64,000 nucleotides of DNA, from NCBI GenBank assembly GCA_956465555.1, contig OY101117.1:2604001-2668000 (forward strand), written 5' to 3'. Made by a program: the position numbers and the translations under genes. The stretch comes from Nitzschia sp. pyKryTriq1 (lineage: Eukaryota > Bacillariophyta > Bacillariophyceae > Bacillariales > Bacillariaceae). The notes beneath the pieces were generated by a model. It ran no database searches. It saw nothing but the letters and a program-made list of their open reading frames with translations, and was not told the DNA's origin. This document shows positions 10,501 through 19,989 of the stretch, piece by piece. Numbering within the stretch: position 1 is the first letter of the stretch; each line of letters starts with the position of its first letter.

Positions 10501-13500
10501 TCTCTTTTTCAGCGGTTTCTGCCGAGTGGGCGACCACCACTGTTAACTCCCCAATGCAGTCTTGCAGTATTTGACGTGCTTCAAAAGCAGCGTCGATTTG
10601 TTTGCCATTGATTGCCACAACAACGTGACCCTCGAATATCCCTTTATTGGCGAATAATCCCTTATCGTCCACTCTTGCAATAGCCAAGCGACCCTGCTTA
10701 CTAAGGGAAAAGTCGAGACCGACGAATTTTTGCCGAGTTGATTTGAAGACATACGCTGTCACCAGGCATTCGGGACTCCACACAGGATACACAGCATCGA
10801 TTGCCTCAATCGTAAGCTCGCCTGTGGCCGATTGCAGCAACGCCACAGCAGCATCAAGCTTTTGCGGGCACGGAATCCCATTGATTGATATAATCTTTTG
10901 CCCCTCGAGCAAGTTGCTTGCCTCAAAGACACTGTCTGATCCAATGGTATGTACAACGACACCTTGTTGTCGTGTTGTAGCCAGTTTGATTCCCAAGGTG
11001 GCATCTGGGTCGGGTTTTTTAATAGAAGCCACTGTTTTTGCAAAAACAATAGTCAAATCTCCTACTGTCTGCTGAATTCTTGCAATCGCCTCTTTCGCAC
11101 TCGGAGGACAAGCTTTGGAATTGATGGACGAAACCACATATCCCAGCTGAATCCCCGAACCTGTAAACAGACCGATTTCATCCACGGAACTCACAGCTAT
11201 TCGCCCTTGTGCACTTCTCATGAGCCCCAAGCCAACTCGGGTCGCAGTAGTGCGTTTGGAAACTGTCACAACAAGTTCTTCATCCGGCGACCAAAGCTGG
11301 ACAAAGGAGTCAACGGTTGTCATGACAACATTGTCAGCAGCCTTTCGAAGAAGAGCCGCAGCGTCTTTGACGCTCTTCGGACAACGCTTTCCATTGATAT
11401 CGACGACCCGCTGATTAACCTTGAGCAAACTTCTTGGTAGTTGGGCTACGGCGCCGCTTGGGTCGATTCGGTGCACTGTGATGTTCCCTCTTGTAGTCTT
11501 GGCCAAAGAAAGTCCCCATTTTTGGTCACTGGCCTTGTATAGGTGCGAGACGGTCTTCGCGGCGACAAGCGTCAAGACCCGTCCCTCAGGGAAAGAGTTC
11601 AATAAGTTAATCGTTTCGTCGCAGGTGTCGGGGCATTCTAGTCCATTGATCGATACAATCACCATCCCTGGGATCAGCTGCCCGGTGAACTTGCCCAAGA
11701 GTCCGGTCGAATCGATATGAGAAATGACAACCCTGTGCGTGGTACTTGGAACAAGACGCAATCCCACGTATTGATTGGAATGGGTTTTGGTTGCTGCGAC
11801 GTTGACTAAACAATCCTCTGGCCACTCATACTTTTGGGTAAGAGTGTCGACCGCTTCAACCGAAACAATACTCCCCGCAGGAGCCTCCTTCAACATAGCG
11901 ATGGCATCCTGCAGTCGTTCTGGACAAGGCTTCCCATTGATTTTAATCACTCGCTGGTTTCTTTTGAGGACATCCCATTGAAAGAGTCCATTGGTCATGT
12001 CTAAATCTGCAACGACAATGCCTTTCGAAGTACTCCCCAGACTGATACCCATTTTGACGGGTGTCTTGGAAAACTGCGGCAAGGGTGGTTTTCTGGCGCA
12101 TTCGACACTCTTGGCACACAGCAAGGTCAATTCGCCTTTGGCTTCTTTGATCAATTGAACGGCAGCCTTGGTGTTGGACGGACACGTCACCCCATTGATT
12201 GTTAACAGTACCAATCCAACCTGGAGAGCCGAGCGAGCAAACAATCCCTTCTCCCACACCCGACTGATGACGATCCGGCCTTGCACACTTTTGTTTAATC
12301 CAACGCCGACAACGGTAGTGGTCAGAGGCTTGTAGGCAGTGGCAGTGACCAGACAGTCCTCTGGCCAGATGGGAATCAGTTCGGGGACCACATCCAAAGC
12401 GGTAATCGTCAGCTCTTGTTGCTGTTGCTGTTGTGACGACGACGAATCATCATTTCCCGGTGGCAGCGATAATAATTGCATCGCATCCTTCAAATCGAGA
12501 GGGCATTTTTGTCCGTTGATTGACACAATCTTTTGCCCGACTTGTAAATCCGACGAGGCCAGCAATCCACCATCTTGAATCTTTGCGATCACAATTCCGA
12601 CTTTGGTCTTGTCCAACGTCAATCCCAACTTTGTATCGGCCGTTGGACGGATGGTTTTGGCAACAATGGGACTCGCCACGATATGAATTGTTCCTGTCGC
12701 TTGCTCAAAAAGTTCGGCCGCTTGACTGGTCGTCATGGTGGAATTGCAGGGATGCGAGTTGATGGAGATGAGATGCATACCCAGTTGTAAGGCGTAATTG
12801 TACTGCTGGTGCTCGTACTGCTGTGAAATGTGGTTATGGTTGTTCAATCCAAGCAACACAAATTCGAGTTCCTTTTCAATATGAGAAATGACCAGCCGAC
12901 TTCCTCCGTGTCGATTATTAAAAATTCTCGTCAATTTCAAACCAATCTTCTTTTTTTGTTGGGTCGCCGTCTTATGATTATTCTCTTTGAGGATCGTTGC
13001 CAAAATCTGCCCCGTTTGCAAAATCGGGAAGGATGGTTCCTCCGCCAATTGTTGTGCCGTCAGGCCCCAGTCGGTTGGAATCGTTTCCAAGATGACCCGA
13101 TGGGGAGCATCACGAATCATGTCATTGGCCTCCGATAACGTTTCCGGACATGGTTGTCCATTGATGGACACAACTCGGTGCATTTTGATAGTGTAGGATG
13201 GCGGCAGGGCCTTGTCCAAGAGTCCATCTCGCGTGACTTTTCGCACAAAAATGTAATTGTTTTCATTGTGAACACATTCCGACTCGATATCTTCGTGCAG
13301 TCGTAGAATGACACCCACTTTGGAATCGGGCTGTGGCTTTTCCACAATCGTGGTCACTAAACCTTCCACATCAATCGCGGAAATGGAAATGGGACCGACC
13401 GCGTCTTTGAGAAATTGAATGGCAAATCGGGCGTCGGTAAGATGATTCGGATCGATCAAGGAATTTTCGGAAGTATGAATGGCAGTGATTCGTTGTCCGA

Positions 13501-14032
13501 CTTTTAAACAGCATCCCTCATTCTCATCTTTGTCATCACCATTCTTAGCATTTCGAAAGAGACAGCCATCATTATCGTCTACTAGCTTTTGAATTCGTAG
13601 ATATCCCAAAAATGGGTGCAAGGTCATTCCGATGCGACTCTCTTTTGTTTCTTTGATGGCCTTCACGGGAATCCCCCCACATTCCAACGTCAATGGTCCG
13701 GGAGGAGCTGCTTGCAATAACGCTGTCGCTTGAGCCGGAGTCCGACCACTCAGCGGCGTACCATTGATGGCAATCACTTGCATGCCTGGCTGTAATGTTT
13801 TACTGCTGCTGTTGCTGTTGCTGTTGCTGTTCGCAGCAGCAAAGAGACTGGTCGCCGCAATCCGACGAACGATTAATTCGCTCGTCCCCGGCAGGGCCGT
13901 CAACTCCAAGCCCACTGGTACCTCCATTCGCTCTTTGATGGCTTGGATGGAAACTCTCTTCATTGCTGCTGCTTGTTTGGGGGCAGAAGAAGAGGAAGAG
14001 GAGGAGTCGAATGCCTGTAGAAAAGAGGGCAT
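7565..14032 (-). CDS. Giant protein of about 23 tandem PDZ-like repeats
   Basis: 2155 residues in one uninterrupted 6.5-kb ORF. After a Ser-rich start, about 23 repeats of 80-110 residues follow to within about 40 residues of the C-terminus. Each has the PDZ pattern: a GLxL beta strand, GRIVISRV-like strand, GLF..S.L..GQ, SINGxPCP, then EAI.LL..A.GELTI. Two types alternate: one ends ELTIEAVD plus a Trp/Pro linker (WPEEC-like), the other ends in ELTLVxAxSVA, giving a two-repeat unit of about 180 residues. There is no membrane segment, catalytic domain or signal peptide. A large scaffold or protein-interaction rod is inferred; the ligand is unknown. The start ATG is 98 bp from the divergent hydrolase gene. 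Confidence 0.85.
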   Translation of the reverse strand: MPSFLQAFDSSSSSSSAPKQAAAMKRVSIQAIKERMEVPVGLELTALPGTSELIVRRIAATSLFAAANSNSNSNSSSKTLQPGMQVIAINGTPLSGRTPAQATALLQAAPPGPLTLECGGIPVKAIKETKESRIGMTLHPFLGYLRIQKLVDDNDGCLFRNAKNGDDKDENEGCCLKVGQRITAIHTSENSLIDPNHLTDARFAIQFLKDAVGPISISAIDVEGLVTTIVEKPQPDSKVGVILRLHEDIESECVHNENNYIFVRKVTRDGLLDKALPPSYTIKMHRVVSINGQPCPETLSEANDMIRDAPHRVILETIPTDWGLTAQQLAEEPSFPILQTGQILATILKENNHKTATQQKKKIGLKLTRIFNNRHGGSRLVISHIEKELEFVLLGLNNHNHISQQYEHQQYNYALQLGMHLISINSHPCNSTMTTSQAAELFEQATGTIHIVASPIVAKTIRPTADTKLGLTLDKTKVGIVIAKIQDGGLLASSDLQVGQKIVSINGQKCPLDLKDAMQLLSLPPGNDDSSSSQQQQQQELTITALDVVPELIPIWPEDCLVTATAYKPLTTTVVGVGLNKSVQGRIVISRVWEKGLFARSALQVGLVLLTINGVTCPSNTKAAVQLIKEAKGELTLLCAKSVECARKPPLPQFSKTPVKMGISLGSTSKGIVVADLDMTNGLFQWDVLKRNQRVIKINGKPCPERLQDAIAMLKEAPAGSIVSVEAVDTLTQKYEWPEDCLVNVAATKTHSNQYVGLRLVPSTTHRVVISHIDSTGLLGKFTGQLIPGMVIVSINGLECPDTCDETINLLNSFPEGRVLTLVAAKTVSHLYKASDQKWGLSLAKTTRGNITVHRIDPSGAVAQLPRSLLKVNQRVVDINGKRCPKSVKDAAALLRKAADNVVMTTVDSFVQLWSPDEELVVTVSKRTTATRVGLGLMRSAQGRIAVSSVDEIGLFTGSGIQLGYVVSSINSKACPPSAKEAIARIQQTVGDLTIVFAKTVASIKKPDPDATLGIKLATTRQQGVVVHTIGSDSVFEASNLLEGQKIISINGIPCPQKLDAAVALLQSATGELTIEAIDAVYPVWSPECLVTAYVFKSTRQKFVGLDFSLSKQGRLAIARVDDKGLFANKGIFEGHVVVAINGKQIDAAFEARQILQDCIGELTVVVAHSAETAEKENTDAFIGLSLGLDSSEGVIIEGIESNGLFSSTRLLAGQKLVSINNHACPPSVPEAIAMLKQAEGSLQIVARDAMDDPVWPKEGLVTAIVKKESKGSKVGIGFSVSTQGRLVVATIKKESLLAKSGLQIGQIVLSINEEPAPETPSEALKAVREREVEVSIVATSVVATAIKQFKDETIGLAIGRTTRGLEINKIEPAGIFSTSGLQKDQLIRSINGRPCPESVKDAMAMLREAEGMVNLVVLDSLQYKFEWPSSCLATVDAVKEYPNQFVGLEVAKGRQGRVVIARVDEKGIFAGKGLLQGLVILNINNTDCPATVEETIQLMNQSPLQLSLEVARSVATVYKPSKDSKIGLTIGMTEKYGIIISGIDKAGLFVKSPLSEKQKLLSINGHCPSTVNEATSLIQAAEGELTIEAVDAVVRDYSDQALFTAVARKTVDHSFCGIGILRSLQGRVCIGRIDGGIFAGSGLMPGHIIVSINGIQAVENVKKVVDLLAAQENGDIGIVVATTIASVPKDSTSIALGLSLWRNKAHGVAIHSIDQTGLFGSSVLQEQQQIMSINGQPCGSDVKAAIQMLGEATGELTIVAVDGVRPQFPSECIVTSMAQKASIGDYVGVEVKRINRKGDDRLIISRIDKLGLFANSPGLMVGQTLVSIHGTHFPSSPEEFISNLKEARVGQLVLVTATTIVTVEKSAEETELGISLASSIGSDKPFIIVSRIAKNGLFEPTMLRVGQRIVRINGQPCPKTPQEAISAIKSVVGPLSIEFVENVPSQPGEVTVSVRKRSKGTKLGISMRKSLQGRIIISNIADDGVLANSVLRTGLHVLSINNGPCPDSTKEAVDMIANAKGVVIIVASSSIARVPKSSSTLKFGLSFAKNSNGVVIFRLDSDGLFGNSPLRVGQKVVSINGQTCPSEVADAIILVQEATQYVEIEAVDVLYHWSEEDKKAMAREERQEQAKSDEDSPSAVSAVAGKGATGANGH

Positions 14033-14130
14033 GGTGGTGGTGTCGAATAAAATACAGTAGTAGTCTACTAGTCTACTAGTCTAATAAGTGCAGCCTTGGG
14101 GTAGCCTTGCTGTATCGTAGTTCGTAGTGA
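14033..14130. promoter_or_regulatory. 98-bp divergent intergenic region (putative bidirectional promoter)
   Basis: Only 98 bp separate the start of the giant PDZ gene (minus) from the ATG of the hydrolase (plus). It contains overlapping CTACTAGTCTACTAG palindromic words at about 14065-14082. Promoter function is inferred from position only. Confidence 0.4.
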
Positions 14131-15318
14131 ATGATGATTGTAAGAGCAAATAGCAACGATATGATGTGTGAGATGGCTCGAATTGATGTGGTCATATTAG
14201 TCAGATTTGTAGCGGTCGGGTCATTATTCTCGAGAATGACTGTCACCGATCGTTTGCCGTTGCTAATCGTAATACTTTCATACCTTTCACTTCATACATG
14301 GTCTGCCGATTATCGTCAAGGAGGCGGCCAAGTCGTTTTCGCCAACTGGTGCATCGAGCAAAAGTGGCACTTTTTACATCCCAACTTTCGAGGTCCCAAC
14401 ACCAACAGAGAAGCTTGTTGTGGGTCCGATTTGGCGCTTCAAGATGTGATTGATGCTGTCCAACATGTTCAGCGCTCCACGGGGACTGTTGACGCAAATC
14501 GTATTTATGTGGTGGGAGTTTCCGGGGGAGGGCACATGGCTTTGTTACTAGCGGCGCGGTATCCCACGTTGTGGGCGGGAGTGTCGGCTTGGGCTTCTAT
14601 TTCCGACTTGGAGGCTTGGTGGAAGGAACGTTCGGCGACGACCTCGGAGTGTCGTAACCACAAGTCCTTTCGAAAGTATGCCCAGCAAATTGAGAGTGTT
14701 TTGGGGGGACCACCGGATGGCTCTCAACGAGCAGCCGTCATGGAGGAGTGCCGAAAGCGATCTCCCGTCACCTATTTGTCGTCGTCGGACAAATTTTCAT
14801 CCACTACTACTACTACTACAAGTGTCAATTTAGATATCAATCATGGGATCTCCGATGGTCGCGAAGGCGGATCCGTTCCCTTTTGGCATTCTCTTCAAGC
14901 CTTTGATGCGATTCTGTCACCCCAGGATAAGCGAGGTAGCGAGTGGATCAGAACATTCTATGATACGCGTCGAGTCCCCTCTCCTTCGTTGGTGGAAGAA
15001 GAAGGTTCCAGCTGCCTTGTCACCGGCACAACTACGTCTACTTCTACTGCTAGCACGAGCAGAGACGAAGAGTCGACCGACACACCAATACTATTATCGG
15101 ATCCGCTCTACCAAGAACGTGTTATTCATTATCGATGTACCAAAGACTCGACGCGTTTGACGATTTTCGAGGGTGGTCATGAAATTTTTCATGTCGCAGC
15201 ATTGAACTGGCTGGCACAACAACGAAGAGGCCAGCCCAGTGTATGGCACATAATTCCCACGGATGCTACTATTCATTACATGGATATTGACAAGGCCCTT
15301 GCGGAATCGGGCAAATGA
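14131..15318 (+). CDS. S9/prolyl-oligopeptidase-like alpha/beta hydrolase, N-terminus probably short
   Basis: 395 residues. The hydrolase core starts almost at once: LHTWSADYRQ (oxyanion-side strand), HPNFRGPN, then the nucleophile elbow GVSGGGHMALLL with Ser131, a candidate acid at Asp242 (HGISDGREGG) and the His in FEGGHEIFH (His350). This matches secreted S9-type hydrolases of bacteria and algae. Compared with such relatives the usual region before the first strand is missing, and PLLIVILSYLSLHTWS looks like it carries a short insertion. Either an upstream exon is missed or the gene lost its N-terminus when placed against the PDZ gene. Catalytic residues appear intact. Confidence 0.7.
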   Translation: MMIVRANSNDMMCEMARIDVVILVRFVAVGSLFSRMTVTDRLPLLIVILSYLSLHTWSADYRQGGGQVVFANWCIEQKWHFLHPNFRGPNTNREACCGSDLALQDVIDAVQHVQRSTGTVDANRIYVVGVSGGGHMALLLAARYPTLWAGVSAWASISDLEAWWKERSATTSECRNHKSFRKYAQQIESVLGGPPDGSQRAAVMEECRKRSPVTYLSSSDKFSSTTTTTTSVNLDINHGISDGREGGSVPFWHSLQAFDAILSPQDKRGSEWIRTFYDTRRVPSPSLVEEEGSSCLVTGTTTSTSTASTSRDEESTDTPILLSDPLYQERVIHYRCTKDSTRLTIFEGGHEIFHVAALNWLAQQRRGQPSVWHIIPTDATIHYMDIDKALAESGK

Positions 15319-15728
15319 AGAAAGTGAGCCAAACAATGGCAAGTGTTCTTGGAAGGTATTTTAAAGCCAGCATTGGAGGCGTGGTGGACGGCGACAAGGA
15401 TCATCCTCGCTATCGATCTATGGGGGATTCTGGAAGAACTGGCGAGCTAAAAAGTAAAAGGTATATACGTGTAATTTGGTTGTCTCCATTCTATGTTGTT
15501 GCGCCAATCTCAAACTCTTTCTCTCTACATATACTAGTTGTGGAATTAGTATCTAGATTCAAACTGTTTCATCTGAGTTGGGTTTCTTTCCATTTTCCTC
15601 GTCCTTGACATTCGGAGGTTGCTTGCCATGCGGGAAATCGAGGATGGTCCTGTATCATTGTTGTTCTTTTCATGGGATTTGGATTTGCCAGTTCATTGCG
15701 TACTCGAGAACACACCACAGCGGCTTTC
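15319..15728. other. Convergent intergenic region
   Basis: 3' region shared by the hydrolase and the secreted protein. Nothing recognised; short ORFs here lack homology or coding character. Confidence 0.4.
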
Positions 15729-16751
15729 TTAGAGCTCAAAGCTTTGTTCCAAGTGTTTGCGACAAGTTTCAAAACCCTCTTGGTTGTAGATTTCAGCACG
15801 ACCAGCAAAACCATCCTTTGTACACAAGTCCTCGAAGAGAATATTATACTCCTCGATTTTTGCCTGTAGAGCATCGTAAAACTCTTTCTCGGACACCTTT
15901 CGCTCACGATAATAGGAGGTACCACTGGGATTACTGCTTCCAAACGCGAATTGCTGAGCAGTACGAGTGCGTTTGTCTTGGTTGGGGCCATGGATCGTCG
16001 TTAGTTGACTTTGCGTAAGAAAGCCATTTCCAAATACTTGATACAACAGAGCATTGTTGGCGCCCACAAGTTCGGTGGTTGTATCAATCGTAAAACTAGG
16101 GGGAATGAAAAACGACCCCGAGATGCTGCCGTCCTTACTGCACCCTGATTGATCGGCCGAGAACACCAAGGAATTACCATTTTCTCCACATTTTCCCTTC
16201 CCTGGACCAAATACCAGCGTACCGTCACTGTTTTCAATTTCATCGCATCTCTCTTTGGTATTAGGAGGATACAAGAATACATTACGTTGGCGATATGCGC
16301 CTCCCTTTATGTTTCCAGTAATGAATCCAGTGTACGCATTGTACGGGTACGGCCAATTGCTATCAACCCGAAACGCTCCACTTCCATCCAACAGTGTATA
16401 CTCTCCAATCCAGTATCCGACTTCAGCTTGCCATTGAGGAAATTCTTCCAAATCTTTTCCTTTTTTGCATTCGTCGTCCTTCTTTTTACCGCCCTTCTTC
16501 TTGGGTTTTTCATCCTCGTCTGGCGAAGAAGAGTCCAGTTGACGACTGGATCCTCTGATCTGACCACTTCCATTGCCACGTTTATGCTTCGTAGAGGTGG
16601 GTGTGGCCCCGACAGCTGCCAAGGTTTCGAGCATGTCGTTTAGTTCTTCTTGATGGTGGACGCCGATCGCCTGGCTACTTGCTGCACCTGCACCAGCACC
16701 AGCACTGATCAACAGGAGGAGGGCACCGGCCCGATACGAAGGAACAATCAT
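15729..16751 (-). CDS. Secreted protein of unknown function
   Basis: 340 residues from the ATG at 16751, chosen because it begins a classic signal peptide (MIVPSYRAGALLLLISAGAG followed by AGAASSQA); the frame stays open upstream, but the extra sequence is not signal-like. After a Lys-rich linker (about 80-100), a region with repeated Gly and aromatic residues (VGYWIGEYTLLDGSGAF; GNIKGGAYRQRN; LVFGPGKGKCGENG) suggests a beta-barrel or lipocalin-like domain. Cysteines are compatible with disulphides. No family could be named. Confidence 0.6.
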   Translation of the reverse strand: MIVPSYRAGALLLLISAGAGAGAASSQAIGVHHQEELNDMLETLAAVGATPTSTKHKRGNGSGQIRGSSRQLDSSSPDEDEKPKKKGGKKKDDECKKGKDLEEFPQWQAEVGYWIGEYTLLDGSGAFRVDSNWPYPYNAYTGFITGNIKGGAYRQRNVFLYPPNTKERCDEIENSDGTLVFGPGKGKCGENGNSLVFSADQSGCSKDGSISGSFFIPPSFTIDTTTELVGANNALLYQVFGNGFLTQSQLTTIHGPNQDKRTRTAQQFAFGSSNPSGTSYYRERKVSEKEFYDALQAKIEEYNILFEDLCTKDGFAGRAEIYNQEGFETCRKHLEQSFEL

Positions 16752-17320
16752 GGTGGAAGCTGGTGGGAAATCAAAAAAGGCAAAGACGTTGTTAAAGAGT
16801 TGAATGATTGTCCAACAATCGAAAAGTGATGGGTTGTTCTTTTCAGAAAAGATGAGAGCTGACGACTCATCCTCTCTCAAAATGTTTTTGACTTCGCCAA
16901 TCGAAGAAAAAGATTGTATCGCCAATGAAGAAGCACTGAATAATCTTATATTCGAATACATACATCATATGCCTTCTAATCCTAAACGGGTGTTGCAGAC
17001 AACAACCAAACAGTACCAGGTACTGTGCACTCTGGTAGAGAGTACTTATAGCGGTACGAACCGGTGCGTGTAGGGTGTGACAAGGGTGTGACACGTGACA
17101 CCCAGTTCTTAGCGATACGTAGTGCACGAAGGGTACCAGTACTCAGTACAGTACCAGCACTGTGCAAGTACTCTACCGTAGTTCCGGTACAGCAGCGGTA
17201 CCAGGTACTGGTACCTGGTATGGTTGCGATCTTGGTCCCCTGCTGGTTGCGATCTCCTGCTGGTAGGGAGGCACCCCGGCGCGCAGAATATTTAATAATA
17301 TTCGTGTATTTATACATATA

Positions 17321-17420
17321 TATAAAAAATATATAATCTAAGTACCGGTACGTAACAGTGGTGCGTTTCTCTGCTTCTACCGGTACCAGCAGGTACCTAC
17401 TACAGTAGACTTCGAGCCTT
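17321..17420. repeat. 100-bp tandem duplication, copy 1
   Basis: Starts tataaaaaatatataatcta and ends cttcgagcctt. Contains the perfect palindrome GTACCGGTAC at 17342. Identical base for base to the next 100 bp. Confidence 0.97.
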
Positions 17421-17520
17421 TATAAAAAATATATAATCTAAGTACCGGTACGTAACAGTGGTGCGTTTCTCTGCTTCTACCGGTACCAGCAGGTACCTAC
17501 TACAGTAGACTTCGAGCCTT
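17421..17520. repeat. 100-bp tandem duplication, copy 2
   Basis: Exact, contiguous second copy of 17321-17420, with its own GTACCGGTAC at 17442. Absence of differences indicates a recent event or an assembly duplication. Confidence 0.97.
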
Positions 17521-18381
17521 GCTACGAGTATTTCTTATCGTCATTGGCCCTTTCTGCCCATCGATTGACGGACCTTATGGTCGATTGAGTCGTCACTTCA
17601 TGACGTCACCATAGCTCTAAGTAAGTACCTTTACATTTCTTTGTGCTTGTCTCTGACTTTTCCATCCTTGCCCTGCTGGTGATACCCTACAAAGTAGTTC
17701 AATGCCCCCGCGACAAAGCAAGGGTCACTTTCCATGGAGGATTTTCTTCAACAAGTAGTCTCCCGTGACTGGAAGAAGACCTCTGAGAGAAAGGACATCA
17801 GGGAAAGGGAGAATAAACGACCAAGAGCCCCCTTTCACCAATGGCAGTGTAGCAAAATCCTCTTTCGAAGCACACCTCATGAACCCCAGAGGATGCGATC
17901 TTCTGTCTGTTTGACATGGCAACTAATCATCAATTTAGGTTGGTGTAGAGGCTACTGAGAAAGCTCAAAACAGTTTTAAAAGGTACATTATTGCCATTAC
18001 AGATATTTGGGGTTGGGATTTGGGGTTGTACCGGTAGGGGGGCGGTGGTCCCTCGTCCACTTCCGCACGTTTCGCGCTACCGGTACTGTAGGTCGGTACA
18101 GTACTGGTACCGCGGTCTGTCTTCCTTCCGTCCTCCGACGAGCAATTTGGTCGCGGTGCGTGCGGTGGTGGCGGTGAAGGGTGCGATGATCGACGATAAG
18201 ATGACGTACCGCTGCTGTATGATTTTGTTGTCGATTGTCGATGCATGCGACGGGCGACGGTCGATGATGAGAGTGTGAGGTGTGAGCAAAAAGGAGCCTG
18301 CTGCACCATACCATCCGCTTTGGAAAGCCTGATCTCTCTCATCACAGTTTCCTGTATCCTCCACACCGCCCATCGCGAACC

Positions 18382-19989
18382 ATGCTTCGGTCAGGAAACA
18401 GCGTTTGGAGGCGGTGGCCCCTGGATCGAGCTTTGACTTCCCGCTATCACCCCGCTTCTACTATTCGAGCATTATCGTCTCGGCCGGCCCCCCGAACCAC
18501 TAAAACGCCCGAGGACCGCAACACTGAGGCTCCCGATGAGGAAACGCAGATTCATCCTCAGAAATTTGTGAGGGCGAAACTTTCACCAGGAGAATGGGAC
18601 ACGAACCGGACCGACCCGTACTTTCGACCCAAACCGCTTCGGCAGTCCAATCTCATTAGTGCGGAAGACTTTGCGAATCGACCTCCCGTTGGCTTTGATG
18701 GAGAGTTCAGCACCTACCAAGATGCCATGATTTCTCTCAGTTGGATGGATCAGAAAACCTGCCGCGCCATCTATGACCAGTATGTCAACATGATGGCCTT
18801 GGCGCAAACCAATTACCAGGCGACGTCGCACGAATATGTCACGAGACTCATTGCCGAAAAGTATCAAATCACTACGGCGCGAGCTGCGGGGATTATTCAA
18901 CTCCAACATGCCGAGGAACAAATGCAAAGGCATTCTCCCGAATTACTCTGTCCGGAACAAGCCAAGTACGCCGAAGAAACGATCATTCAGAATATTCAGG
19001 ATGCTTACAAAAGTGAAAGGCTCCCACTTCCGGGCGGAAACAATCCGCGGAACAGTATTCCTTTTGTGGAAGATCCGGTAGGAATTCACGGCCGGGGAGA
19101 GCCGGATGAGACCAGTACGCAGTGGTCTCCTGCCGATGATATCTACGATATGGAACAAAAACTAGCACAAGCGAATATTCGTGACGACGAACGAGCCCAA
19201 ATCTTGATTGACAATCACTTGTATAAAGTGGACAAGGACGAAGGAGAGGAGCTGGTCAAGACGGATGGAACAAGCAAGAAACTACTCCAAGCCAAGGAAA
19301 AGTTAAAGAAAGAAATGGAAGCCAAAGCGGCTGCTGCTACCAAAAAAGGCGACATTCCCTACCCGGAAACGAATGCCAAAGGCGAACGGCGAGAGCGATG
19401 GAAGTACGTTGCTCAAATCGTCAATACCCGAAACTTGAAACGAAAGCAGCACGAATGGGGGCATAAAAAGGTTCCTACTATTTCCTACACCAACAACAAA
19501 CTCGGGAATACCTTGGTCGAACAAGATGGAGAGCTGCGCATCGCCACTGTGGAAGAAGCCAAGCAAGCGGCATGGAAGCCGACCCGCAAGCATTCCAACG
19601 AATACTTGTTCGAGGGGGCCAAAAAGGCGTGGTTGGAGAAGACATTGCAAGGAAAAACGGACGTTTGGGGCAAAATACCTCCTACTAGAGCGTCCGATAG
19701 CATTACGACCAGCGCGGCGGTCGCCCCAGATGCCACGCCGGAAGCAAAGGCTGAAGCGGATAGCCCAACAGAAGATGGCGTAGTCAGTGCTGCTGAAGTA
19801 GTCATGGCAGACCAATCTGAAGAGGGAGCAGAGGAATCGCCAGCTTCCGCAGAAGAAAATGCTGCTGGAGAGGAAGAGGGCGACGGCGACGACGCTGCCG
19901 CTAACAAGTCTGAAGAGGAAGTGATGGACGCTGACGAGGAGGGCCAAACGGAGGCAGACAAATCTGCTTCCGATAAGAAAACTACTTGA
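18382..19989 (+). CDS. Conserved mitochondrial protein, possibly a mitoribosomal (mS35/Bot1-like) component
   Basis: 535 residues, intronless. The N-terminus (MLRSGNSVWRRWPLDRALTS) is rich in Arg/Ser/Leu and lacks acids, typical of a mitochondrial presequence. A central helical block contains ATSHEYVTRLIAEKYQ then ITTARAAGIIQLQHAEEQ, which resembles the helix-turn-helix-like core of the Bot1p/mS35 mitochondrial family (PF12298); this is a weak resemblance by pattern only. The C-terminal 90 residues are low-complexity Ala/Glu/Asp. An alternative is an unrelated stramenopile-specific mitochondrial protein. Confidence 0.6.
   Translation: MLRSGNSVWRRWPLDRALTSRYHPASTIRALSSRPAPRTTKTPEDRNTEAPDEETQIHPQKFVRAKLSPGEWDTNRTDPYFRPKPLRQSNLISAEDFANRPPVGFDGEFSTYQDAMISLSWMDQKTCRAIYDQYVNMMALAQTNYQATSHEYVTRLIAEKYQITTARAAGIIQLQHAEEQMQRHSPELLCPEQAKYAEETIIQNIQDAYKSERLPLPGGNNPRNSIPFVEDPVGIHGRGEPDETSTQWSPADDIYDMEQKLAQANIRDDERAQILIDNHLYKVDKDEGEELVKTDGTSKKLLQAKEKLKKEMEAKAAAATKKGDIPYPETNAKGERRERWKYVAQIVNTRNLKRKQHEWGHKKVPTISYTNNKLGNTLVEQDGELRIATVEEAKQAAWKPTRKHSNEYLFEGAKKAWLEKTLQGKTDVWGKIPPTRASDSITTSAAVAPDATPEAKAEADSPTEDGVVSAAEVVMADQSEEGAEESPASAEENAAGEEEGDGDDAAANKSEEEVMDADEEGQTEADKSASDKKTT

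Larger units (their letters stand above)
16752..18381. other. Repeat-rich intergenic region
   Basis: 1.6 kb between divergent genes. From about 17010 to 17520 it is saturated with GTAC words and includes an exact 100-bp tandem duplication (entered separately). An AT-rich block lies at 17285-17340. A second GTAC/CCGGTA cluster lies at 18026-18110. A 74-aa ORF at 17734-17958 was judged unsupported. The segment just before 18382 presumably carries the promoter of the mitochondrial-protein gene. Confidence 0.5.

Noticed and set aside
7755-13347. Many 60-160-aa ORFs on both strands within the giant PDZ gene, for example 10949-11440 (+)
   Set aside because: They recur in fixed register with the PDZ repeats and show no domain or start logic; they are shadows of the repeat codons.
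17734-17958. 74-aa plus-strand ORF (and its minus-strand mirror)
   Set aside because: No homology recognised; both strands are equally open.
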